This document shows positions 23,803-34,345 of a DNA stretch of 64,000 nucleotides, one piece after another; the first letter of the stretch is position 1, and every line of letters begins with the position of its first letter. The stretch lies in assembly GCF_020740795.1 (NCBI RefSeq), contig NC_067295.1, forward strand, positions 5,394,501-5,458,500, read 5' to 3'. This DNA comes from Apus apus (lineage: Eukaryota > Chordata > Aves > Apodiformes > Apodidae). The translations under genes and the position numbers were made by a program. The notes under the pieces were generated by a model that did no database searches, had not been told where the DNA came from, and saw only the letters and a list, made by a program, of their open reading frames with translations.

Positions 23803-24188
23803 CCAGATCTCCAGTCCTCGATGCCCTAGGGCAACCTTTCTTGATGTCTTACATTGTTACTCCTTGGTTACCTAGACCTCTGCTCCTCCATGTCCTTGAT
23901 CTCTGCTCCTTCATTACCCACCTTGGCTCCTTGCTAATCCACAGCCTTGCTCCTCTATGAACTACATCTCTGCATCCTGCCTCTCTTTTCCTTTATTACC
24001 TGCATCTCTTCTCCATGCCCTAGATTGCTGCTCCTTGATTATCTAGATCTCTGCCTTTTGATGCCCTAGATCTCTGCTCCTTGATTACCTACATCTCTCT
24101 TTCTCTGTGTCCTAGATCACTGCTGCTTGATTATCCAGATTTTTGCTCTTTGATGCCCTTGATTTCCCCTCATCAGTGCCCTAGATCT
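23803..24188. repeat. degenerate 23-bp minisatellite, about 16-17 units
   Basis: Units start with ctagatctctgctcc and end in either gatgcc or gattac. Exact 23-bp periodicity runs over 23803-23917 and again over seven consecutive units at 24020-24180. Between them, units of 21, 23, 38 and 20 bp show indels. The two end types tend to alternate, giving a 46-bp higher-order period in the right-hand half. Because 23 is not a multiple of three, the array is not a protein repeat. There are no unique spacers, so it is not a CRISPR array. Confidence 0.9.
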
Positions 24189-24281
24189 TGCATGCTGCAA
24201 AGACTATGCCTGTCCCAGCAGACAACTCCTGCAGTGCTTCCAGCTCTTGGAGAGAGACCAGATGCTTTCACCTCCAAGAGA

Positions 24282-24330
24282 GCAGAGCCTCAGCCTTGGC
24301 ATGTGCCTGTCCCATCTGTAAAGTGAGGTA
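24282..24330 (-). repeat. possible MIR-like tail fragment
   Basis: 'cctcagccttggcatgtgcc', 'cccatctgtaaagtgagg' resembles the antisense MIR core 'cctcagtttcc ... ccatctgtaaaatgagg'. It is short and could be chance. It directly follows the minisatellite. Confidence 0.35.
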
Positions 24331-26094
24331 AGTGTCCCCTCCTGCTCCGTGTGTATTTAAACTGTGGTGGGCACATGGCAGGGACTGTCTCTCTCCATCA
24401 GTGTGTTTAGGGTGTGCAGACCCAAACCCTCAGCTACAGTGATGAGGATGGGGCAGCATGTGGGAGCAGGGAACTGGCCGAGCATCACAAGCCAGCAGGA
24501 CAGTGACCCTTCTGCCCCTAGTGGTCTTGGGCTTGCCTCCCATGGCATTACAGCCTGCCTTTGATCACTGGCCTCTCTCCCTCTCTGTACTTGGAAATGC
24601 TGCAGAGCTTTCCTGACCAATATCATCAAAAAGGACATTTTTATTTCTAAAATATACAATGTAATTAGAACTGTGAAGGGGGAGAGCAGCAGCCAGTCTG
24701 TAAAATCACCTGCTCTGCAACAGTTCCTGTCCTCACTCTGTAAGAACTGGGGACAAATACTTCTGGTTTTCAGCAGGAACAGGTCTTCGCCAAAAAGGGT
24801 TCTTCCACTGCACGGGAAGGGGTTGGTGCAGAGATGCCCTCACCTGCTCTCAAACGTGCTTTGCTGAACTGGGCCCATTGCAACCATGGATTCAATAGCT
24901 GCAACCAACAGAGACCCTCATCTAAACCATCCTCATCTGAACGTACCTTTTGATTGAATGGTGGAATATCCAGCTGCCAGCCACAGTCTTGCTAACACAC
25001 TTGCTGAACTGGGACCATCTCCAGCTCTCCACAGCCCTCTACCTGCAGGCAGCAGGTCCATCCCACAGTGTGGGAAGAGCATGTTTGCATCCCTCTGCCA
25101 GCTGTGGGAAGGGGCTGCCTAACACACTGAGGTCCAGTTGTTGCCATCTCTGCAGCTGCCCTGTGAAACAGCTGACATCTTAAAAATTGATGGGCTTTGC
25201 TTCCTGCCTCTGTGCACTTACTTAAAACACCAGCTCTGCCATTACCAGTAATGTCCACATTAATTACTGTCATAACCTGAGTACCTCTGTGTGTGCTCCC
25301 TTGCCTGGAGAGCCTGCCCCAGCAGTGACCTGCATTCCTTTTCCGTGGCTGGGATTTCCAGTGCTGCTGCCTGCAGGAGAATCAAGCTGATGCCAGGCTG
25401 GCCCCAGGGGAGGAGGACAGGCAAAGAGAGAGATCTGCTGAGAGGCTCACCTGCAGCATGGAGGTTTCCTTCTCCCCTTGTCTCACTGAGCAGCAGCAAT
25501 CGTGCCCTATCTGTGGGGCTGTGGCTTTTCCACGTTGTGTAAATGATTTAAGTGTTCCTTGGAAGGAAGAGACAGACTCCATGGCTTGGTGGTGGAAGTG
25601 CTCCTCCTGGGACTGTCTGGAGTCCCCGTATTGAGTCCCTTTAGCTCTGAGCCCTGGGGACCAGCCTTCAGCTTTCCACCAGTCTGAACACAATCCTCCA
25701 GTTTCTAAGGAAAAGTCTGCTTTTCAGTGCCATGTGGACTGTAGAAAATTGCAAATCTCATTTCTTTTGCATAAAATGCTGATTATACAGTGTTAAACAC
25801 AAGCATGTCAGACCGTGAAGGGACATGCATGAAAGAGATAAAACACTAGACATTATGAGGCAGTGGGAGCCAGCAACTTAAAGGATCATCAATAAAGCCT
25901 CTTCAGCATCAACTGAATAACATCCAACCCAGGTATCACACAGCCTAGTCAAAAGCCTGACCAAAGGTGTACTCTGAATATATGAACATACCAGGACCTG
26001 GAGGAGACTGACAAGTACAAGAGAACACAACCTTCATTCAGGATACTGCATTCCTGCCTTTTGCTCTTCACCTCAAAACCCCATGGGAAACACC
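24331..26094. other. noncoding, nothing recognised
   Basis: Mixed-composition DNA with short overlapping open frames only. No repeat family or exon that I can support. Confidence 0.5.
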
Positions 26095-26640
26095 AAGCCT
26101 ACAGTCAGCAGCAGTTCCCTGGAAAAAGGTCTACAAATTATAGTGGGTCATGAGCTGAACATGAGGTACCAGTGTCACGTCAAGAGGCAGAGAGTGCTCT
26201 GGGACATAAAAGCCACAGCGTGGCCTCCAAGACTCACAAAATCATTTTTCTTGTACATTCAGGGCTGGCGAGGTCTATGCTAGAGCAAACTCTGGAATTG
26301 GCAGCTTGTATCAAAAAGGAGGTGGTGCTGCTGCAGGCAGCACGGAGGAAAGAGAATGATCAGAGGTCTACAAGACATGACCTACAAAGAAAGATTGAAA
26401 GAACTGGGTTATTTAGCCTAAAAGAGATGATGGAAGAAGAGATGTGATAACAGTCTTCAAGTGCTTAAAAGGCTGCTGCCAAGGGGAAGAGAATAATCTG
26501 TTCTTTATGTCCATGGTGGACAGGACAAGCAATAATCGGCTTAAATTACAGCAGGAGAAATCAGGTTAGACATCAGGACAAAAACGGCTCGTGGAGCATG
26601 GTAGTGGGTTACCCAGGAGGTACAAACACCATTTGGAGAC
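26095..26640 (+). mobile_element. old CR1 LINE fragment, ORF2 end and 3' UTR
   Basis: The segment runs collinearly with the CR1 3' region. 'cagttccctggaaaaaggtct' and 'gtgggtcatgagctgaacatgag' lead into 'gatcagaggtct', 'cctacaaagaaagattgaaag', 'aactgggttatttagcctaaa', 'cttcaagtgcttaaaaggctg' and 'ggacaggacaagcaataatc'. It ends with 'cttaaattacagcaggagaaa' and 'ggttagacatcaggacaaaaa'. The reading frame is broken throughout, so it is a dead copy. It matches an older, more diverged subfamily than the 9.75-kb copy. Confidence 0.85.
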
Positions 26641-29600
26641 ACGTTGGCAAACATCCATAGGGAGAGGGGATGTGCTGGGCCAGGACTGCACCCTCTCCAG
26701 CTGCCTGTGGTGCCTTGAACATGATGCCTGGTGCTCCTGGATTGTCCAAAGTGAGATCGTCCTGCAGCGATCGCTACAGCTGGCTGGAGGAATCCCAGAC
26801 ACTTTGACTTGTAAGAACTTCCAAGATGGCAAAACTGGATTTTGTGGCAGATTTGGGACACAAGCTGACATTTTGGGTTATTTTTCTGGCACTAAAGAAA
26901 TGCTTCAAAATGGGATTTTCCCCTCATCCTTCCAGCTCTTCAACACAAAGCAGAGCATCCCAGCCATGCCACACACACAAGCTGCAACGACACCATCCAA
27001 ATTAAACCTGTTTAATAATGTCCCTGCTGAAAGCACCAATGAAATGAATCTCCCCTCCAAACAATCAGATGGAGTTGAATCACCAGTTTCTCACTAAATA
27101 GACTTGCCTTGAGGTGTTTTTCAGCCAGCTCAAAGGATTGCTGCTACCAGGGAGGTAATGTTTTTTTTTTTACAAAAGAGCATCTTGCAGCCCTGGTGTG
27201 CCCACTCTGGGCAGCAGCTGGTGTGCCAGAGGCCAGAGTGGAGAATCCACCAAGGTCTCCACAAGCAGCTCAATCCACTCAGCAGCACCTCTACCATGCT
27301 GCTGAGCCTGCACCTTTGAGCTAACGATAAAGAGCTTCTGTGTTCTAAGGAGAAAATTATAATTAACCCTGGCTTCCAAGAGCAATCCTTTATTTTAAAA
27401 TCTGCCTCTTAATTCATTTTTTATTTACCTATAAAATCTTGGCTGGGGTTTCTAAGAGTTGCAGTCTTTTGGACAGGCCAAGTTTTCAATGGAGCTGATG
27501 CAGCAGAAGCTGGTTTGATTGAAGCAGTGCCTGTTTGAGTTTATACCACTCCTGGGCAGCTTTGAAAACAAAGAACCTGAGCTGTCCCCTGGCTTTTGTT
27601 TCTCTACAAGTAAAGTGGAGGAGAGCAGATGGGAGTCCATAAATTGTGTATTCCATATTCTGTTGACTTAAAGTTTAATACAGCTGAAATGAGAATTAAA
27701 AGAAGAAAAAGGAAGAAATAATGAGAAGGAAAAAAAAAAAAGAAAACCCTGTAAGCTATTAATTTTCAGCCTCACTGCCAAGCATCTTTCTCAAGGAGGG
27801 AACTAAGGATGCAACTAATACTTAGCTTATTAAAATATCACTCTGGTTCCCCCCAGGATGCTCAGGGACAGGCAATCCCTGCCCAGGGAAAGATGGTCCC
27901 AGCTCCCTCCCACATCACAATGGAGCCATGCTGGGACCTGGACTGATTTTAACACAGCCTGTGGTGCCAAGCCTGCTTCTGCCTTTCTTTTCCCACACTG
28001 TGATTGCCTTAGTTGTGCCTGTGGCACAGCCATGCTTCTGGACACTGTGGCAGCACATCTGGCTTGTTTATGGTCATGGGGCAGTGCTGTCCAAAGCAGC
28101 TCTTGATTGGGAGATTAGTGTGTCCTTCACAACATTAGAGTCTACACTTAATCCTCAGGATCTCCTCATCAAAGACCTGGAGCTGGAAGGAGAAGATGGA
28201 TCATAGAGGATGGCCAAGCTGCTGTGCCAATGTGGCACTGGGAATTGCAGTGGGATCCTGTCCCTGATGGACCAACATTCCTTTACTTCAAGGAAAAATT
28301 CATTTCAGGCTCAAGGGAAAGACAGGAGAGTGCTGAAAGTCAGCCTTCTTCTCATACCTTGGAGAGTGTCTGCTTCTGATGTCCTCACTTTTATGAGGCA
28401 TTTGAGTGACAGCCAGGCTATGAAATATGGCCAAGGCTTTTTGAATTGACAGCTCATTCCATGCACAAGCAAAGCCCAAAAGATACTCCAGGGCTGCTTA
28501 GCAAGAGCAGGCTGATAGCCAAGTACGCAGTGAAAACCTGATGGGAACACCAGTATCTCCTAACTCCAGCTTCACTCAGAAAGCCAAGAATACAGAATTG
28601 AGTCCGTTTGTGTCTGATGCCCATAATGAACATGCCAGTGGAGGTGCCCAGCAGGAACAGTACCATAGATCGGTAAGGGGGCAGCTGCATTCATCAGCTC
28701 AAACAAGAGCTGGTCATCCATAATCCAGCAGTATCAAAGACCAGTATTTCAGCTCCAATGTTATTTCTACCTTATAGTATGGATGGAAATGCTTGAAATC
28801 TGCCAGCAGTCCCAGCAGATGTGTCACTGCTACTGAGAGTCAATGCTGGACAGTGATCCAACATTGAAGTGATCCAGGCATGTGAAGTGCTATAATTGCA
28901 GCAAATGCTGAGAATCTTCAAGTGGTTCAAACCTCCTTCACTCCCAAGTCCTCTGAAAAAGGTGGTATGTGCCTGGGACATGTGTTTGTAAGGATGATCA
29001 GTGAGCCATTGAAGTTGGGCAGCCCCAAACCTGCATTTTGGGCACCCTGAACTTGGCTGGAGGTTGGGAGCAGCTTGTACTGGGCAGCAATTTGGGGCCA
29101 GCTCCAGCACAAGCTGAAACATGGTGCCCGTTGGTTTTGTGCTGTAGAGACAACATACAGGACCCTGCCGTCTTCTCCTTCATGCATGGGGTTGATCTCC
29201 AGCCTGGCACAAGGGTAACAGCACAAGGTGACCTGCCAGCTCCAATCTTTCCCTCAGGAGGTGGGGAGTGTCTTGAAGGTCCCAAATAACTCCTGCCTAC
29301 TGCCACTGCTTGCAAGAGCACTCCATCGTGGCATCTGTCACTCTTGATGGGGGTTTCACTGCCACTGTCCCCATGCCCACAAGAGATAACATGGTGTTAT
29401 CTTCTCCCTGCAGCTCAATTTATCAGGGAGCAATTTGTGCAGGGAGATTATTTCCCTCCAGGATCATATTCTGCCTTCCCCTGCCCAAACTGATGGGACT
29501 CCCTCCTGTCCTGGGGCTCTCGTATCCTTCCTAAGGAAAACACTGGGTATGTGCTAACCCCAGGGTGGCTGCAGGGAGAGGAGCAGGGAGTCACCAGGGA

Positions 29601-29724
29601 GGACCTTCTTTTTTCCCTTTTCCCCCCCTTTACAGGGGAAACAGGGTGATTTGAACCCTGTGGGCCTGCAAGCTGAGCAACATTATTCGTGTGGCAGCTA
29701 GCAGAGCACACTCCATCCATAAAG
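26641..29724. other. noncoding, unique DNA
   Basis: No coding region supported. An A-rich tract lies at about 27,700-27,745 and AT-rich unique-looking DNA at 27,340-27,480. One frame of 168 codons spans 26,591-27,097, but it begins inside the CR1 fragment and has no recognisable domain. Confidence 0.45.
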
Positions 29725-29960
29725 ATTTTAAGTCAGGGGTTTGATGTTAATTATGGACCAAAACATTTAATAGCCCGTTACACTTCCACGAGGCATTTTT
29801 TTAATTAAAAAATGATATATTGCACAAAAGGGACAAAAAAAAAAAATAGAAAGGAGGGGAATAATTCAAGATTGTTTTATTCCAGAAACAACCCGAGGCA
29901 GGGAACACAGCGAGGAGTCGGCGTGTTGGGGAACGTGATGGCAACACTGGGAGCCAAGAG
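29725..29960. promoter_or_regulatory. candidate conserved noncoding element
   Basis: AT-rich block with 'gatgttaattatgg', 'aacatttaatagcccg' and 'ttttttaattaaaaaatg', which are homeodomain-type TAATTA cores. It then runs into a CpG-bearing part (cccgagg, agcgagg, gtcggcgtg, aacgtg). It has no transposon or coding signature. The regulatory reading is inferred from style only. Confidence 0.3.
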
Positions 29961-30629
29961 CTGAGGGTGTGGGAAGCCTCATCCCACCAGGAGAAGGTGC
30001 CCAGGGAAGGGGAGAACAGCCTGGCTAGAGACAGGAAAGTGGGCATCCAGGTCAGGCTTTTTGGCCACCACACTGGCTTACCCTAACCTGTTGAATCATG
30101 TGCTTGTGCTGCAGAAGACTTTGTTTCAAACTGCACTTTCTGAATCTCTGTCAGTTGTCTCAGGAAAAACAGCTAAACCCCCAGGGTGTAAATCAGTCTG
30201 GAATAGGTCAGGGATGAAGAGAATCTGACATGTTTTGCTCCGATGCTACTCTGTTCTTCATGGAATATTTAAAGATGCATTTGAACAGGGGTTGGCCTGA
30301 GATGCATTCAAATAGTCTGTGCAAAATGAAAGTTCTTGAGCAGAACAAAAACATGTTTCCCCTGCCTTGGGTGGTGCCTGTTGGCTGGTGGTCCAAAGGA
30401 CAGGAGAGCAACAAGAGAGAGCCCAGGAGGGAGCACCTCCTGGTGGGAGGTTGTTATTTAGCTAACTCAAGACAGGAGGAAGGGAGAGGGGATGGAAAAG
30501 TGGCCTGGGGCTGTCCAGGAAAAGTTACAGTGGCTGCTTAAAATTGGAAGTGGCAGGAGTATGACCCCCAAGTCCCTGGCTGTGGACAGACTTGTCCAAG
30601 TCCTCCTGGATCTCCAGCTCAGTGCCTTG

Positions 30630-30760
30630 CTGTTGTTCACTTCCCCCAACTCTACAATGGGAATAATATTATTCCCTCCTCACAGGGTTTTGAGATGCTC
30701 AGTTACTATGGTGATGGGGCCATAAAAGTACTGAAGATAGCAAGAACAATAATAATATCA
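30630..30760 (-). repeat. MIR/CORE-SINE-like remnant
   Basis: On the plus strand it reads 'cttcccccaactctacaatgggaataat', 'attccctcctcacagggttttgagatgctcag' and 'ggccataaaagtactgaag'. This is the antisense order of the amniote MIR-like element: 'tttcccca ... aaaatggg.ataat', 'cctcacagggtt', 'gagatcctcag ... ctatagaagtac'. It is the best preserved of the MIR-like copies here. Confidence 0.75.
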
Positions 30761-33699
30761 GACATGGTAGGAGCCAAATAATTGCATTTAGGGCACGCAC
30801 ACAACACAGAAGGGAGAACCACCTCCATGCACCACAGCTCTCAAAGCCTGAAGATAAAACTTTTGTTATGCCAATGGGCTTGCAGCCTACTTAAAGGGCT
30901 AATTTCCAATTCCTGCAACATCCACCCAAACATGAGGAGCTGCCACCAATGGCCAAGCTTCACGACTGGCCCTACCTCTCCCCAACACCAGCCAGGAAGA
31001 GGGAGGGGGAGCAGCAGGACTGAAGGCCCCTGGCCAGTGCAGAAATCAAATGTTCCTCACAGCAGTGCTGTCACACAGTCCCCACAGATGTTCAGCCATG
31101 GCATTGTTTGCCCAGCTGAGCGTTTTGCTGCCCCGAGTGTGCCCAGCATGATGCTGCTGATGGCTTGTTCTTTTGTCTCTGCCCAGTGTAGCACTTGCCT
31201 CATTTTTTTTAATTTTTTTTTTATGGGGTCTTAATTGAAAGAAATGTATAACATCTGTGGCTGCTTAATAACACCTGTGCCCAACAAGGCTGCATTTCAG
31301 CAGCAACTGTCACAGTGTTCTCATCTGGGCAAAGCTGAGCTGGTGCTGTGGCCTCCTCTGGAACTGCTTAGGTGAGAATGATCCTTGGAGGGCATGTAAT
31401 TAACAGGTGATGCAAAACAAGATGCTGTGAACAAAAAAAAAGAGAGACATCTCTTCTAACAAAGGGGAAGCTTGGGCATGAGCAAGTGATGAGTTTGTAA
31501 TGCCTCTTTGAAGAAATGTCTCCTGGTGCTCATGTGGAGCTCCAGGCTGTCAACACAGCTCTGGTGTTAGGAGAGGAGGTGTGGAGGGGATCTGGCCTTT
31601 CTGTCAGCATTGTGGGCAGTGTTTGCACCCTAGTCCTTGCTGGGCACCCACCTTGTGGCTGCCCCCAGCTCTAGTCCAGCAGCTACCTGCTCCCTGCTTG
31701 GCAAGGCTCATCTCTCCTTACACCAGTCCTTTCCAGCAGCATGTGCTACCAGCAGTGACTTACTCCTCTGGTATTTGCCAAGCCCCAGGGTCTGTCAGGT
31801 GAATACAAACTGTATCCTGCCATATCCACAGCAGCTCTGTGATAGCTGAGGGGTTCCACCATGTGCACCCATGCTCTAACAAACATTTGCCCATTTGCAG
31901 CATCCAGATGCAGGCAGAGAAGTGTCACCACCTGTGTGGCTGCAAGAGGAGCTGCTGTGGCACTGGCTTTGCAAGCCTGCCACGAAGGGACCTTGCCACA
32001 GTGAATGTAGAAGGCAGCAGACACCCCTGGATGGCTGAAAGCCCAGAGTCCTCCTTCATCGTGAGGTCTGGAGCCTCAGCACCCCCCAGCTGGTTTCTAC
32101 CATGAGTAAGGGTAAGTATAAGTTTCTTGCTGGTGTTGCCACCCAAATTCTCCTGGTTTTGACAGCCTTGAGTGCTGCCTACTTATATCTTCTCCCAGGC
32201 CTTGCTACACAGATGCTGGTTATAAACATTTTGACTGATGAGAAGGCACAGGGCAGCCTGGGAGGCTCACAGGTACCTCTTACATTAATACATGCTCCAG
32301 ACAAAGCTGCTAGTAGCACAAGTGAGTGAGGAGCAGGGGGGACACAGCTCTGGCTGTGCCCAAGCTGAGCTTTCTTACTTGCAGGAGCCTCCCTTCACAA
32401 AGCTGGAGGAGGTTTTAATCCACTCTTCACAGCTCCTGGAAGCTCAGGCTGCCCTGAAATCCCTCTCCCCACTGTGACTTGATAAATAAATAAAATCCTG
32501 TTCCCTGCTGAGCTCAGTAGTGGAAACAGGGCTGCTGGGGTTGCAGACAAACAGCCCTCCCTGGGCTTCACCAGACTGGTGGGTAGAAAGCAGAGGTTGG
32601 TGGAGGGAATAAAGGAGCAGTGGTGCAAACATTTCCATGTCCAGCCCTTTGTAGAAGCAGCTCAGTAAAGCCCCAGAGTAACAGGGGGTATTTGAGCAGA
32701 TCCCCCCTTGCTCCTCCCCATGCAGCCCCTGCTGCCCTCCCCTTTGGCTCAGAGAGCTTCAGCCTCACACTCTCTCGTCTGCTCAGGCATTCAGGCTATG
32801 AATTCCCCTCATCTCTCAGAGTACATTAAAAAAAAAAAAAAAAATCAATGTAATTACACAGCAAACATTAATTATGATGAAAAAAATGCAATTGAGAGGG
32901 ATTGATCTGGAGGAGGGTTGCAGCTAGCCACCAAATTACTGGAAACCAAGTCAGTGGGGCTGGGGCCATGGGAATGTGGGGTGAGTCCAAACAGCAAAGC
33001 ATTCTTGGAGACACCTGGCTTGACTATTTTCGTCTCTGTTTTCTTTTATTTGCTTTTCCAGCTTGGGGTGTAAGCCAAACAGAGGAGTGGATGAATTTAA
33101 TATCCAGGAGCCTGTGCTCATGACAGCCAGATCCTAAAAGTTTCAGCATGACCAGTCACTGCAGCCACTTCAGAGGGATGGGTGGTGCAGTCCCTTCTCA
33201 GCGGGTGCTGTAAGATACAGGAACAAGTCGACCTGCTGATTTGCTCACTGCAAAGTTGTGCTTTTCTCTATCTTCTTCCCCCATCTTAGACCCAAATAGG
33301 CTCTTTATGTATCTCCACAATGGACAGAAATGGATTTGTGGTCCAACAGCAAAAGAACCTCTAGCAGAAGCGTGGCTGGGAGCATCTTGCCCAGGCATAG
33401 GAGGGACACAGCTGGCAGGACCCTGGGTGAGTGGAATCAATTGGGCACATGGGGGACATAAACCCTGTGGACACCAGGTGGTTGGCCATGAGCTGGTACA
33501 GCTGTTAAGAATGTAGAAAAGTGCATTGCTTGTCTCAGCCTGGTAACCTCAAGGGCATCACTAATCCTGGGGTGCTGGCAAAACCTCATCCTGGGGGTGG
33601 GAGACAGAGTGGGCCTTCCATGGAGGTGACCTCCATGCAGTTGGTCACTGAAGCTCTCCAGGGGACAGGGCTCTCATGCACCCTTTACAGCCTGCATGG
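30761..33699. other. noncoding, nothing recognised
   Basis: No exon supported. Contains T-runs at about 31,202-31,222 and a poly(A) run at about 32,828-32,844. The poly(A) run is followed by an AT-rich patch to about 32,900 and could be the tail of a decayed retroposed sequence, though no recognisable body precedes it. Confidence 0.5.
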
Positions 33700-34345
33700 C
33701 TGTTGGCCAATGCTGCTCTTAGGAAGCTTCTCCTGAGCATCTAACCCAAGGCATCCTGGCTGCAGTTTAAGCCTATTACAGCTTGTCCAACCCTTGAGCA
33801 ATCGATCACTGTCATTTTTATAACTGCCTTTTCCACACTGGATGAATGTTACACATCCCCCAGCCTTCAGTCATCTCTGTCCTGGAGGACAAACCCAGCT
33901 CCTTCAGTCCATCTTCCTGGGGCATGTTTTCCAAACTCTCTGAACTCCCTCAATTTGTCTGAATCTCTCTTACAGTTGTGATGCCCAAACCTGGAGATAT
34001 ATGTCTCCAGCTGATGCCTTACTAGCACTAAATAGAGCCAAATAAATTACCTTGCTGTCTTCCATCTGAAACTCTTAACACATCTGTGGGCAAGATGTGC
34101 CTTTTCTTTCCCTTTCTACAGCACCAGGTTATTGTCTGCTGCTCAGTTCGAAGGCTACTCCACTGCTTGAACCTTGGCTGCTCTCCTGCTGGCTTACCTG
34201 TTCTTCCCCATTTTATATGTGCAGTTTTGATATCACCTTCCTAAGTGAAACACTTTGCACTTGACTTTATTGGATTTCAGTGTATTGATTTCAGGCCATT
34301 CCTCCAATTTATCAAGATCGTTTTGCTCTTAGGAATCTCGCAGCA
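33700..34345 (-). mobile_element. old CR1 LINE fragment, antisense
   Basis: On the plus strand this is the reverse complement of a CR1 3' region. It runs 'ttaggaagcttctcctgagcatctaacc', 'ctggctgcagtttaagcctatta', 'ctgtcctggaggacaaacccagctccttcagtcc', 'gatgcccaaacctggagatatatgtctccagctgatgccttactagcac', 'tttgcacttgactttattggatttcag', 'ccattcctccaatttatcaagatcgttttg'. It overlaps in element coordinates with the plus-strand copy at 26.1-26.6 kb. Both appear to be old insertions of related subfamilies. Confidence 0.85.

Noticed and set aside
23803..24188. CRISPR-like array
   Set aside because: Repeat units abut each other with no unique spacers, and the setting is a vertebrate genome; it is a minisatellite.
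26591..27097. 168-codon plus-strand open frame
   Set aside because: Starts inside a CR1 fragment and continues into unique DNA without domain content.
32826..32905. Processed pseudogene suggested by a poly(A) run
   Set aside because: No recognisable coding body precedes the A run and no target-site duplication is evident.
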